Assembly (NCBI RefSeq): GCF_029407905.1
Contig: NW_026577882.1
Location: 3,658,001 to 3,722,000, forward strand
Reading direction: 5' to 3'
Length of the DNA: 64,000 nt
Source of the DNA: Bubalus kerabau
Taxonomy: Eukaryota > Chordata > Mammalia > Artiodactyla > Bovidae
Each line of letters starts with the position of its first letter. The first letter of the stretch is position 1. The notes under the pieces were generated by a model. The model was given only the letters and a program-made list of their open reading frames with translations, made no database searches and was not told the DNA's origin. This document shows, one piece after another, positions 33,569-45,205 of the stretch. The position numbers and the translations under genes were made by a program.

Positions 33569-35123
33569 AGTTTGGTGTTTTGGTACTGAATAATTAGAAA
33601 TTGTAAAAAGTTTAAATTATGTGGTGGTGTAATTAAAAAACAAAACAAAACAGAACCAAGCCCCAAGTGTTTGGCACCGGGAGGTTTAAGTATCGAAGGC
33701 CTGTTTTCCTTGCACTGTGGCATTCTATCAAGAAGTGTGCAGGATTTTTTTTTTTTTTTAAGAAAAGTGTTCGAAGTGAGGGAAACAGGAAACCCAGAGG
33801 TGCCCCTGTATTTTGGGGAAGGCCTTAGGAGGTCACTTGGAAATGCTGCTGGCTGTGGGGGAGGGGGGCAGATGGGCTGTGCAGGCTTGTCCTTTGCATT
33901 CATGTTCTTGTGTGTAGAAACCCAGCTCGGAGCCATCTCCTGATGTGTAAGAATTTCGCAGACAAACCTTGAGCTAAGCAATGCATTTGTTCCTGAGGAA
34001 ATGTTTGTCTTAAGCGATGTAAATATCCTATGTATATCTGCTGGACTCTGGCTTCAGGTCGGTTCCCCCAATAGGCTCAGAAGCGACTTGAACAAAACAG
34101 TATGTTTTCCTCGTACCTTGTTCTCCTAATCTATGTTAAGGAAATGATATATTTGCCTGGAATACTGCCTTTCTTCAAGATTCATGTCAATCAGTTTTTG
34201 GCCCAGGATGACTCACCTGCTGCCAATGTGACCTCAAGGCATGTCGTGGGGGAGGGGCCTGGTGCCATTCCCTGAGACAGTTCCTTTCTTTCCTTAGCTG
34301 ACTGCTAGTGCCTGTAGAATATCTGGCTAGAGACCAGCAGGGAGTACACCCCGCCTCAAGTCTAAGTCAGCAGTTTTCTCTATCTCATTTATACTTTAAT
34401 AACAATTGATGACACAAAAGCTCTGAGCGATCAAATCATATCAAATCTTCATTTCAGATTGAAGATGCATTCCATGGTATTGACATCTTAAGTCTTTCCA
34501 TTGTTATGGAATACCTGTCCATGTATTCAGGATAGTTTTCAGCCAGGGTGTATAAGTTCCAGTGTGCCAGTCTTGTCATCCTCGTTACATCCATGGCAAA
34601 GTGTTGTATTCATGTTGACATTATTGAAAGGGAATTTTTTTTAATTCCTTTTCAGATTATTATCTGGTAATATATACAGAAAAAACTGTGTAATCTTTCG
34701 TTTTTATCAGTTTGGACAGCTTGATAGTTGTCTTTAATTTCTTTCCTTTCTCATACTTTAAGATTTTCCGGGCACTGTACATGTACTGCCTCACTCCTAA
34801 TCTCAGTCATGTGTTCAAAGAACTTCTGTCCTTTATTTGTTTACTTATTTTTTGCAACATTGAATTCGTTTTGACTATGCTGGGTGTCTGCTGCAAGATG
34901 GAAGTTGCTAGGACCTCTGGGCTGCAGTCTTCCATCTCTTACTGACCTCTTGTTGACCTCTGCAGAATCCTGGTTGGCGGGAGCTTGTTAGTTCCTCGTT
35001 CCTTACCAGGACCTCCTGTGGTAAGTGTTTTTCTCTTCTCTGTTGCCTTGTAAGGGTGGATGGTCATTGGCATCCCAAAGCTAGCTAGAAGTCAATGATT
35101 TAGGCAGGCTTGTGCATAGATAT

Positions 35124-35418
35124 GGGAGAAGGCAATGGCACCCCACTCCAGTACTCTTGCGTGGAAAATCCCATGGATGGAGGAGCCTGGTAGTCTGCAG
35201 TCCATGGGGTCGCTAAGAGTCGGACACCACTGAGCGACTTCACGTTCACTTTTCACTTTCATGCATGGGAGGAGGAAATGGCAACCCACTCCAGTGTTCT
35301 TGCCTAGAGAACCCCAGGGACTGCGGGGCCTCGTGGGCTGCCGTCTATGGGGTCGCACAGAGTCGGACACGACTGAAACGACTTAGCAGCAGCAGCGGCG
35401 GCAGCAGCAGCAGAAGCA
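35124..35418 (+). repeat. Bov-A2-type SINE, copy 2
   Basis: Same insertion as 30651-30923. It retains ~20 bases (GTACTCTTGCGTGGAAAATC region) that copy 1 has lost. The flanking duplication is GTGCATAGATAT at 35112-35123 and GTGCATCGATAT at 35419-35430, one mismatch. The tail contains CAG and CGG triplets. Confidence 0.85.
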
Positions 35419-36097
35419 GTGCATCGATATCAAAAGGGCTGCAAACAGTCAGGAAGGATCACATATGTCACCGTGAAACACTACTTCTCCACTTAGCCAA
35501 AGCTAGCAAAAGATTTCTGTTCTAGGTCAACCTAGAAGAGATCACTTAAGAGGTAAAGAAACTTAAACTCCATTAGCAAAGGCAGTTCGACATCTCAAGA
35601 AAACTTGTGCTAGGCACAGAACTCTTTTCTGGGGGTCCACTTTCCCTACAACCTCCTTATCCCATTCTGTACCCATTCCTTTGCTTCTCCCATCCTGAAA
35701 CGGCCACCTGTAAGACAGAACTACTTTGTTTTCCTTCCTCAAGTGCCATTGCATTCCACATACTTTCTTGATATAACAAGTCATACATTTCCCTTCAGCA
35801 ACCAAGAACTGACTTTTATATTGGCATTCGCTATAGCCCGCCCCCCTCCCCCCACCCCCAAGAACAGAACAAAACAAAACAAAACAATTGCTTTCTTACA
35901 TTTAACATGTCAGGATGGTGCCAGACACTATTCATGGAGAGTCAAAAATCTCTTTTGTTTCTGTGTAAAAGGGAGGTCCTTTCAAGTCGTGAATGTTTCA
36001 GAACTTTCATTTATTTGGAAATGACCTAGCTATTCAATACACTGTCGTCACAAGGATAGAAACTCGGGTAAACAAAACACCTGGAGAAACGTTTGTT

Positions 36098-36282
36098 AGT
36101 TCAGTTCAGTTCAGTTGCTCAGTCGTGTCTGACTCTTTGGGACCCCGTGGCCTGAAGGACGCCAGGCTTCCGTGTCCGTCACCAGCTCCAGGGGCTTGCT
36201 CAAACTCATGTCCATCGAGTCAGTGATGCCATCCAACCATCTTATCCTCTGTCATCCCCTTCTCCTCTGCCTTCAATCAAGA
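36098..36282 (-). repeat. Bov-tA/ART2A-type SINE, copy 2
   Basis: The counterpart of 31643-31826, with a TTCAGTTCAGTTCAG tail at its left and a few substitutions. Confidence 0.75.
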
Positions 36283-36986
36283 CTATGAGAGGCAGATATT
36301 TTAGAGTATAATTATTGTAAAGAGTTTGTCTAAAAGCTCATATCACATTTACATTTTTTACTTTTGTTGTTGTCGTTTCCAGGTAGTTTCTTGCTGACAA
36401 GCTTGTGACACATATAACAATAGAGCAATTTTTACCTCAAAAGAAACCTAGGCACTATGAACATGTTGTGCTTAATGTTGTTGACTCTTAGACATGTCTA
36501 TAATGGAGGAGCAAAACCAAAAATACTAGATATTTAATATTGACTAGTTCCCAGTTCACGGGACTCTGACATTCATTTAGGTCAATGTTTTCTTGTATTT
36601 CCAGCAGTTTGATTTGGAAGGGCTGCCTTGTCTTGAGACCATTGAAATCAGAACTCAGAACTTGAGCAATATTATCAAAAAACACAGGGCTCACACTGAC
36701 ACATACCTTAATCCAAACAGACAGACAAGACATCTTCCAGGTTTCCGCCTGAGATTTAAAATATTTCTTTGAGCCAGTCTTCTGGGGAGTGGGGGGATGG
36801 GGGTGGCAGTAAGGCAGGCTTGGGTAACAAGCTAATTGTTGGTCATTGCATATGCAAAGAACCAGCTTTCCGTGTTCCAAGGAAAAAAGTTTCCTTGGTA
36901 ACCAACTTTGTCTGGTTCTATAGAATATCATGGCCCTCCTAGGTCAGGTCATCTTGCCTTTCTGTAGTCCTCGTTTTATCCCTAAA

Positions 36987-38023
36987 TCATAGACAGCTTG
37001 GATTGTCTCTGTGGGGTGTATGTATTGTCCTCATGTTTGACCTGGCGGCAGCAGCGAGGTCCGAGAGCCTCTCCTGGAACCGGGCGTGGGGACGGGGCTC
37101 ACCGAGAGCCACTTGTGAAGGTGGGCAGCGCCCCTGGAGCGCGGCAGGGGCGGGGCGAACCAGGGCGGCGCAGGGCGGGTGTCGGCTCCTGGCGAGGGTA
37201 GGGGAGGGCTTCCCAGTTGTGCTCTCGGAGATGGCCACTGCAGCTGGAAACGCGCCGGGAGCGCAGCCAGGGTGGGGTAAACCTGGGCTGCACAGGTCGA
37301 GATTCCGCTCACTGTGGGTGGGGGGTCGGTCCCTGTTGTGCTCCCGGGGCTCGCCAATATTGCTGGGAACCCACCGGGAGCCCGGCAGGGCCGGGGCGAA
37401 ACCTGGCGGTGCGGGGCGGGGTGGGGTTCTGTTCGCAGTGGGGGTCGGCTCCTGGCGGGGGTGGGGGAGGGCTTTCCAGATGTGCTGTTGGGGGTCGCCA
37501 TTGCGGCTGGGAATGCCCATTTCGTGAACTCCTGGATCCCCAAGGATCGGCATCCATTGGCCACAGCGGAGGGGTGCGGAACACAGGTAAGGGAACGGGG
37601 ACTGCGTGGAGCATGGAACCATGTATTCCGCCCTGTGTTGGCACAGTCTCAGAGCTCCCCAACCTGGCGTTCGCAGAAAGGCCTCGTCTTTGGGGTCAAG
37701 GCCTTTACCGCTCCACCCCTCTGCTGAAAAACCTCAGAGTCTGCGCGGTTTTCCCAAGCAGCCTAGTGTCCGCTGGAAGTCCAAGGGACATAACCCTGAA
37801 TTCTGGCCGGCTGGCCCAGCCCTGCTTCTGGCACTTTGTAGGCCAGCGGGCCCTGGAGCACCTGCTAGGATGGGAAAGGGAAGGGTACGCGAATTGCACC
37901 CTGGTGGCCGCCGAGGCAGCAAAGAAGGGGGGAGGGCACCTTACTGCCCTTTAATGGCAGACAGAATCTGTGGCTGTCCTGCTGCGTGGGCCTTTTCATG
38001 GGGACCTTGTGCAATAAAAGTTT
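36987..38023. repeat. 4.45-4.49-kb tandem unit, copy 3 (truncated)
   Basis: Only the first ~1.04 kb of the unit is present: the CpG-rich block (37,040-37,600; subrepeat words at 37213, 37333 and 37478, the last spacing longer), a donor-like CACAGGTAAGGG near 37583-37594, and AATAAA at 38013-38018. The unit ends about five bases after the signal, where satellite I begins. Both SINEs are absent because the truncation lies before them. Confidence 0.8.
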
Positions 38024-41000
38024 ACCGGTGACCTTAGGGAACTTCCCAGTGTGCTTCTGACAGATGAGGGATGCTGTGGAGTTGGCGGGGCCTCTCAGGA
38101 CTCCGCTGGGTTTGGCGCAATGGAAGAGGGCCTCATCTCCAGGGAAGGCAGGAACCTCAGGCTTCCTCTCCGTTTCAGACTCCGACCGCAGGGTCCCTGC
38201 AGAGTTGGGACAGGAGAGTCAGGAATCGTCTTGTCTGAGGAAGGGAACTCTGCTTGCCTCTCGATGTGCTCAGGGGGTCTCAGGCCCCTTGTTGAGCTGT
38301 GTGTGGAACCTGCGGGTGTTTCCGGAAATGCAAGACGGTGACAGTGCCCCTTCGTGTTGTGCCTTCACCCACTGGGTTGCCTTCGAAGAGGTGTCCGGGC
38401 CTCGGGTTCTTTTCAAAAGCGGACAGGGAAATCGGGGTCTTTCGGCATGAGGGACCACCCACGGGGCTAGTCTCAAATTTCCTAGTGAGGCCGGCTTCAT
38501 CCTGAGTTGTGCTGGGAAGGCCGGGGACACTTCCAGACAATGCAGGGGGATCGACTCTCCTGTCGCCATCAGGAGGGGAGAAGGGGCTCAGATGAAGTGG
38601 GGATGGAACCCTCGGTGTTACCCTCGAGGGAAACCGGCGTGTGGGGGACTTTTGGGGGTTGCATGAAAGGAGTCAGGTACCGTTTCGCACTTCAGGACAG
38701 AACCTGGGACTTCCCTTGAGACGCCGTAGCGGGCAAGGGCCTCATCTTGCGAAGACGTTGGGACCATGTGGATTTTCTCGAGTTGCGGCGGGATTCTAGA
38801 GTTACGAAGTGGATTTCAGGCTTCCTCTTGTGTTGGCCCCGGGAAGCCTAATCTTCCATTCGAGTTGCGAGGGAAAGCTGAGGGTTGCACTCGAGTCACT
38901 GCAGGGCCAAAGAGACCTCATCTAGGCCTGTGTCCGGGACTTAACGTTCCTCTCAAGGGAAGACAGGGATCTCAGGGTGGCGTTCCAGACTCCCCCGGGG
39001 AGTCAGGCCTAGCCTCGAGGGCAAGCCAAGGATGCCGCTCTCCTCTCAAGTCGCGACGCAGATCTCTTGGAGCCCACTGAGTGGCCTCAAGGGAGTCAGG
39101 CCTTCTCTTCAGTTTGGAGAGAGGACTCGGGATTGTGCTCTGGGTCAGGCAGGAAAAGAAGGCCCTCACCTCGCGAGGATGGGGGCTTCTCAGGGGTCTC
39201 CTCGAGCTGCGGCGCCCGTGGGGGTTTTCTCACGAGGCAAGACGAGGATCTCAGGGAGCCTCTCGTGCGGCGCCAGGGAAGTCAGGTCTCTGTGCACGTG
39301 GCGAGGGGGAGCGCGTCATGGCTCTCCAGTCATGGGAGAGGACTAGGGCCTCCAGAGGCGTTGAAGAAGGACACTCGAGGTCTTTCTGTGGTTGCAGCGG
39401 GAAAGCCTCGTTTCCCTCGACTTCTGCCGGGGACCTGAGGGAACTTCCCATGGTGCCTCTGATAGGTGAGGGATGCTGTGGAGTTGGCGGGGCCTCTCGG
39501 GACTCCGCTGGGCTTGGCGCAATGGAAGAGGGCCTCATCTCGAGGGGAGACAGGAAACTTAGGCTTCCTCTCCTTTTCGGACTCCAACCACAGGGTCCCT
39601 GTAGAGTTGGGACAGGAGAGTCAGGCCTCGTCTTGTCTGAGGAAGGGAACTCTGCTTGCCTCTCGAATTGCTCAGGGTGTCTCACGCACCTCGTCAAGCT
39701 GTGTGTGGAAACCGCGGGTTTTTCCGGATGACGCACGGGGGTGTCAGTGCCCCTTCGAATGGTAACTTCACCCACAGGGTTGCCTTCGAAGAGGTGTCCG
39801 GGCATCGGGTTCTTATCCAGAGCGTACTGGGAAATCGGGGTCGTTCGGCATGTGGCACAACCGACGGGGCTCGTCTCGAATTTCCTCGGGAGGCCGGCCT
39901 CATCCTGAGGTGTGCCGGGAAAGCCGGGAACCCCTTCCAGAATACGCAGGGGAATCGACTCTCCTGTCGTGATGAGGAGGGGAGAAGGGGCTCAGATGAA
40001 GGGGTGCCAGGACCCTCGGTGTTCCCCTCGAGGGAACCCGGCGTGTCTGGGAAATTTTGGAGGTCGCATGAAGGGTGTCAGGTACCGTTTCGCAACTCAG
40101 GACGGAACGTGAGACTTCCCTTGAGACGCCGTAGCAGGCAAGGGCCCCATCTTGCGAAGACGTTGGGACCACGTGGTTTTTCTCGAGTTGCGGCGGGATT
40201 CTCGAGTTACGACGGGGATTTCAGGCTTCCTCTTGGGTTGGCCCTGGGAAGCCCCATCTTCCATTCGAGTTGCTAGGGAAAGCTGGGGGTTGCGCTCGAG
40301 TCACTGCAGGGCCGAAGAGACCTCATCTAGGCGTGTGTCCAGGACCTAGTAGTACTCTCAAGGGAAGACAGGGATCCCGGGGTTGCACTCCAGAGTCCCC
40401 CGAGGAGTCAGGCCTCGCCTCGAGGGGAAGCAAAGGACTCCGCTCTTCTCTTGAGCCACGACGCGCATCTCTTGGAGCCCTCTGAGTGGCCTCAAGGGAG
40501 TCAAGCCTAATCTTCAGTTTGGAGAGAGGACTCGGGATTGCTCTCCAGGAAAGGCAGGAAAAGAAGGCCCTCACCTCGCGAGGACGGGGGCTTCTCAGGG
40601 GTTTCCTCGAGCTGCGGCGTCCGTGGGGCTTTTCTCACGAGGCACGACGAGGTTCTCAGGGAGCCTCTCGTGCGGCGCCAGGGAAGTCAGGTCTCCATGA
40701 GCGTGGCGAGGGGGAGCGCGTCATTGTTCTTGAGTCCTGGGAGGGGACTAGGGCATCAAGGCGTGTAGAAGAAGGTCTCTCGAGGTCTTTCTCGGCTTGC
40801 AGCGGGAAACCATCGTTTCCCTCGACTTCTCCCGGTGACCTGAGGGAACTTCCGAGGGTTCCTCTTAGAGGTGAGGGATGCTGTGGAGTTGGTGGGCCAT
40901 CTCGGGACTCCTCTGGGTTTGGCGCAATCGAAGAGGGCCTCATCTCGAGGGGAGACAGGACCTCAGGCTTCCTCTCCGTTTCGTACTCCAACAGCAGTGT

Positions 41001-44000
41001 CCCTGCAGCTTTGGGGCAGGAGAGTCAGGCCTCGTCTTGTCTGAGGAAGGGAACTCCGCTTGCCTCTCGAGTTGCTCAGGGAGTCTCAGTCCCCTCGTGG
41101 AGCTCTGTGTGGAAACCGCGGGTGTTTCCGGACGATGCACGGGAGTGTCAGTGCCCCTTCGTGTTGTTCCTTCACTCACAGGGTGGCCTTCGAAGATGTG
41201 TCCGGGCATCGGGTTCTCCTCAACTGCGGACCGGGAAATCAGGGTCGTTCAACATGGGGCACCAGCCACGGGGCTTGTCTCGAATTTCCTCGCGAGGCCG
41301 GCCTCATCCTGAGGGGCGCCATGCAGGCCGGGAACCCCTTCCAGACCACGCAGGGGAATCAACTCTCCTGTCGCGAACAGGAGAGGAGTAGGAGCTCAGA
41401 GGAAGTGGTGCCGGGACTCTCGGTGTTCCCCTCAAGGGAACCCGGCATGTCGGGGAACTTTTGGATGTCGCATGAAGGGTGTCAGGTACCGTGTCTCACT
41501 TCACGACGGAACATGGGACTTCCCTTGAGACGCCGTACCGGGCAAGGGCCTCATCTTGCGAAGACGTTGAAATCATGTGGTTTTTCTCGAGTTGCGGCAG
41601 GATTCTCGAGTTTCGACGAGGATTTCAGGCTTCCTCTTGGGTTGGCCTTGGGAAGCCCCATCTCCCATTCAAGTAGTGAGGGAAATCTGGGGGTAGCGCT
41701 CGAGTCACTGCAGGGCCAAAGAGACCTCATCAAGGCGTGTGTCCTGGAACTAATATTCCTCTCCAGGGAAGGCAGGAATCTCGGGGTTGCATTTCAGGCT
41801 CCCTCGGGGAGTCAGGCCTCGTCTCGAGGGGAAGCCAAGGACTCCGCTCTCCTCTCGAGTGGAGACGCGGATCTCTTGGAGCCCACTGAGTGGCCTCAAG
41901 GGAGTCCAGCCTCCTCTTCAGTTTGGAGAGAGGACCCGGGATTGCTCTCCAGGCCATGCAGGAATAGAAGGCCCTCAGCTCGCTAGGACGGGGGCGTCTC
42001 AGGGGTTTCCTCGAGCTGCGGCGCCTGTGGGGGTTTTCTCCCGAGGCACGACGAGGATCTCAGGGAGCCTCTCGTGCGGCGCCAGGGAAGTCAGGTCTCC
42101 ATGCGCGTGGCGAGGGGGAGCGCGTCATGGCTCTCGAGTCACGGGAGGGGACTAGGGCCTCGAGACACGTTGAAGAAGGACTCTCGAGGTCTTTCTCGGG
42201 GGGCGGCGGGAAACCCTCGTTTCCCTCGCCTTCTGCCGGGGATCTTAGGGAACTTCCCAGGGTGCCTCTGAGACGCGAGGGATCCTGTGAAGTTGGCGGG
42301 GCCTCTCGGGACTCCGCTGGGTCTGGCGCAACGGAAGAGGGCCTCACCTCGAGGGGAGGCAGGAACCTCAGGCTTCCTCTCCGTTTCGGCTCCGACCACA
42401 GGGTCCCTGCAGAGTTGGGACAGGAGAGTCATGCCTCGTCTTGTCTGAGGAAGGGAACCCCGCTTGCCTCTCGAGTTGTCAGGGGTTTTCAGGCCCCTGG
42501 TCGAGCTGTGTGTGGAACCCGCGGGTCTCTCCGGATGATGCACGGGGCTGTCAGTGCCCCTTCGTGTTGTGCCTTCACCCACAGGGTTGCCTTTGAAGAG
42601 GGGTCCGGGCCTCGGGTCCTTCTCAAAAGCGGACCGGGGAATCGGGGGCATTTGGCATGTGGCACCACCCACGTGGCTCGTCTCGAATTTCCCTGTGAGA
42701 CCGGCCTCATCCTGAGGTGCACTGGGAAGGCCGGGAACCCCTTCTGAACCACGCAGGGGAATCGACTCTCCTGTCTTGATCAGGAGGGGAGAACGGGCTC
42801 AGATGAAGCTGTGCCGGGACCTCGGTGTTCCCTCGAGGGTACCCGGCATGTCGGGGAGCTTTTGGTGGTCGCACGAAGGGTGTCAGGTACTGTTTCGCAC
42901 TTCAGGGCGGAACATGGGACTTCCCCTGAGACGCTGTAGTGGGCAAGGGCCTCATCTTGCGAAGACGTTGGAACCACGTGTTTTTCTCGAGTTGCGCCGG
43001 GATTCTCGAGTGACGATGGGGATTACAGGCTTCCTCCTCTGTTGGCCCTGGGAAGCCCAGTCTTCCATTCGATTGGCGAGGGAAAGCTGGGGGTTTCGCT
43101 CGAGTCACTGCAGGGCCAAAGAGACCTCATCTAGGCTTGTGTCCAGGACCTAATGTTCTTCTCCAGGGAAGGCAGGGATCTCGGGGTTGCATTCCAGGAT
43201 CCCCCTGGGTGTCAGGCCTTGTCTCGAGGGGAAGCAAAGGACTCTGCTGTCCTCCCGAGTCGCGACGCGGATATCTTGGAGCCCCCTAGTGGCGTCAGTG
43301 GAGTCAAGCCTCCTCTTCATTTTGGAGAGAGGGCTCGGGATTGTTCTCCAGGCCATGCAGGAAAAGAAGTCCCTTCACATCGCGAGGACGGGTGCGTCTC
43401 AGGGGTTTCCTCGAGCTGCGGCGCCCGTGGGGGTTTTCTCGCGAGGCTCGGCGAGGATCTCAGGGAGCCTCTCGTGCGGCGCCAGGGAAGTCAGGTCTCC
43501 CTGCGCGTAGCGAGGAGGAGCGCGTTGTGGCTCTCGAGTAATGGGAGGGGACTAGGGCCTCAAGACGCGTTGAAGAGGGACTCTCGAGGTCTTTCTCGGG
43601 TTGTGGCGGGAAAAAGTCGTTTCCCTCGACTTCTGCCGGGGACTTTAGGGAACTTCCCAGGGTGTCTCTGAGAGTTGATGGATACTGTGGAGTTGGCGGT
43701 GCCTCTCGGGACTCCGTTGGGTTTGTCGCAATGGAAGAGGGGCTCATCTCGAGGGGAGGCAGGAACCTCAGACTTCCTCTCTGTTTCGGACTCCGACATC
43801 AGTGTCCCTGCAGAGTTGGGACAGGAGAGACAGGCTACGTCTTTTCTGAGTAATGGAACTCCGCTTGCCTCTCGAGTTGTTCATGGGGTTTCAGGCCCCT
43901 TGTCAAACTGTGTGTGGAATCTGCAGGTTTTTCCAGACGATGCACGGGGGTGTCAGTGATCCTTCGTTTTGTGTCTTCATCCACAGGGTTGCCTTCGAAG

Positions 44001-45179
44001 AGGTGTCCGGGCATCGGGTTCTTATGAAGAGCGGACCGGGATATCGGGGTCGTTCAGCATTTGGCACCACCCACGTGGGTTGTCTCGAATTTCCTCATGA
44101 AACCGGCCTCATCCTGAAATGTGCCGCGAAGTTCATGAAACTCTTCCAGACAAAGCAGAGGAATCGACCCTCCTGTGGCGATCAGGAGGGGAGAAGTGGC
44201 TCAGATGAAGTGCTGCTGGGAACCTCGGTGTTTCCCTCAAGTGAGACAGGTATGTCGGGTAACTTTTGGGGTCGCATAAAGCGTTCCAAGTACCGTTTCG
44301 CTCTTCAAAATGGAACGTTGGACTTCTCTTGGGGTGCTCCAGCAGGCATGGGCCTCATCTTGGAATGACTGCGGAACCACTTGGTTTTTCTCGAGTTGCG
44401 GTGGGATATTTGAGTTACCACAGGGAATTCATGCTTCCTCTTGTGTTGGCCCACAAAAGTCTTATCTTCCATTCGAGATTCGAGGAAGAGCTGGAGGTGC
44501 GCTCTAGTCACTGAAGGCAAAAGAGACCCCACCAAGGCTTGTGTGCAGGACCTAATGTTCATGTCAAGGCTCGACAGAAATCTCGGGGTTGCATTCCAGA
44601 CTCACCTTGGAGTCAGCCCTCATCTCGAGGGGAAACAAAGGACTCTGCTCTCCTCTTGAGTCGGACGGGTATGTCTTGGAGCCCACTGAGTGGCTTAAAG
44701 GGAGTCAAACCTCCTTTGGTGTTTGGAGGGAGGACACGGGATTGCTCTCCAGGGAATGCATGAAATGAAGGCCCTCATCTCCCAATGACTGGGGCGTCTC
44801 GTAGGTTTTCTCGAGCTGTGGCGCTAGTGTGGGGTTTCTCACGAAGTAAGACTGGGAGCTCAGTGAGCCTCTCACGTGGTGCCAGGGCAGTCAGGTCTCT
44901 ATGCACGTGGTGAGAGGGAGCCCGTCATTGTTCTCGAGTCATGGTAGGGGAATTGGGCCTGAAGAGGTGTTAAAGAAGGACTCTCGAGGTCTTTCCTGGG
45001 TTGCAGCAGGAAACCCTGGGTTCCATCGACTTGTGCCAGTGACTTCAGGAAGCTTCTCAGCGTGCCTCTGAGAAGTCAGGGTCACTGTGGAGTTGGGAGG
45101 GGCCTCTCGGAACTCCACTGGGTTTGGTGTAATGGAAGAGGGCCTCATGACAAGTTGAGGCAGGAACCTCAGGGTTCCT

Positions 45180-45205
45180 CTCCTGGCTTCGAATGCGCCA
45201 GATCT
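45180..45205. other. 17-20-bp insertion variant of satellite I, first copy
   Basis: Between CCTCTCC and GATCTGACTCGG this monomer has extra bases (TGGCTTCGAATGCGCCA) that other monomers lack. A related insertion is in the next monomer at about 46597-46625. Sharing by adjacent monomers, both also about 1,420 bp long, points to local duplication. Confidence 0.65.

Larger units (their letters stand above)
32536..36986. repeat. 4.45-4.49-kb tandem unit, copy 2
   Basis: The only copy complete at both ends, measured from CATAGACAGCTTGGATTGTCTCTGTGG at 32536 to its next occurrence at 36987. It holds the CpG-rich minisatellite (32620-33110), the polyadenylation signal at 33563-33568, Bov-A2 (35124-35418) and Bov-tA-like (36098-36282) SINEs. 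Near 33107 the donor-like site reads GGTCAGG instead of GGTAAGG, so the putative splice signal is not preserved in every copy. No gene is supported. Confidence 0.8.
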
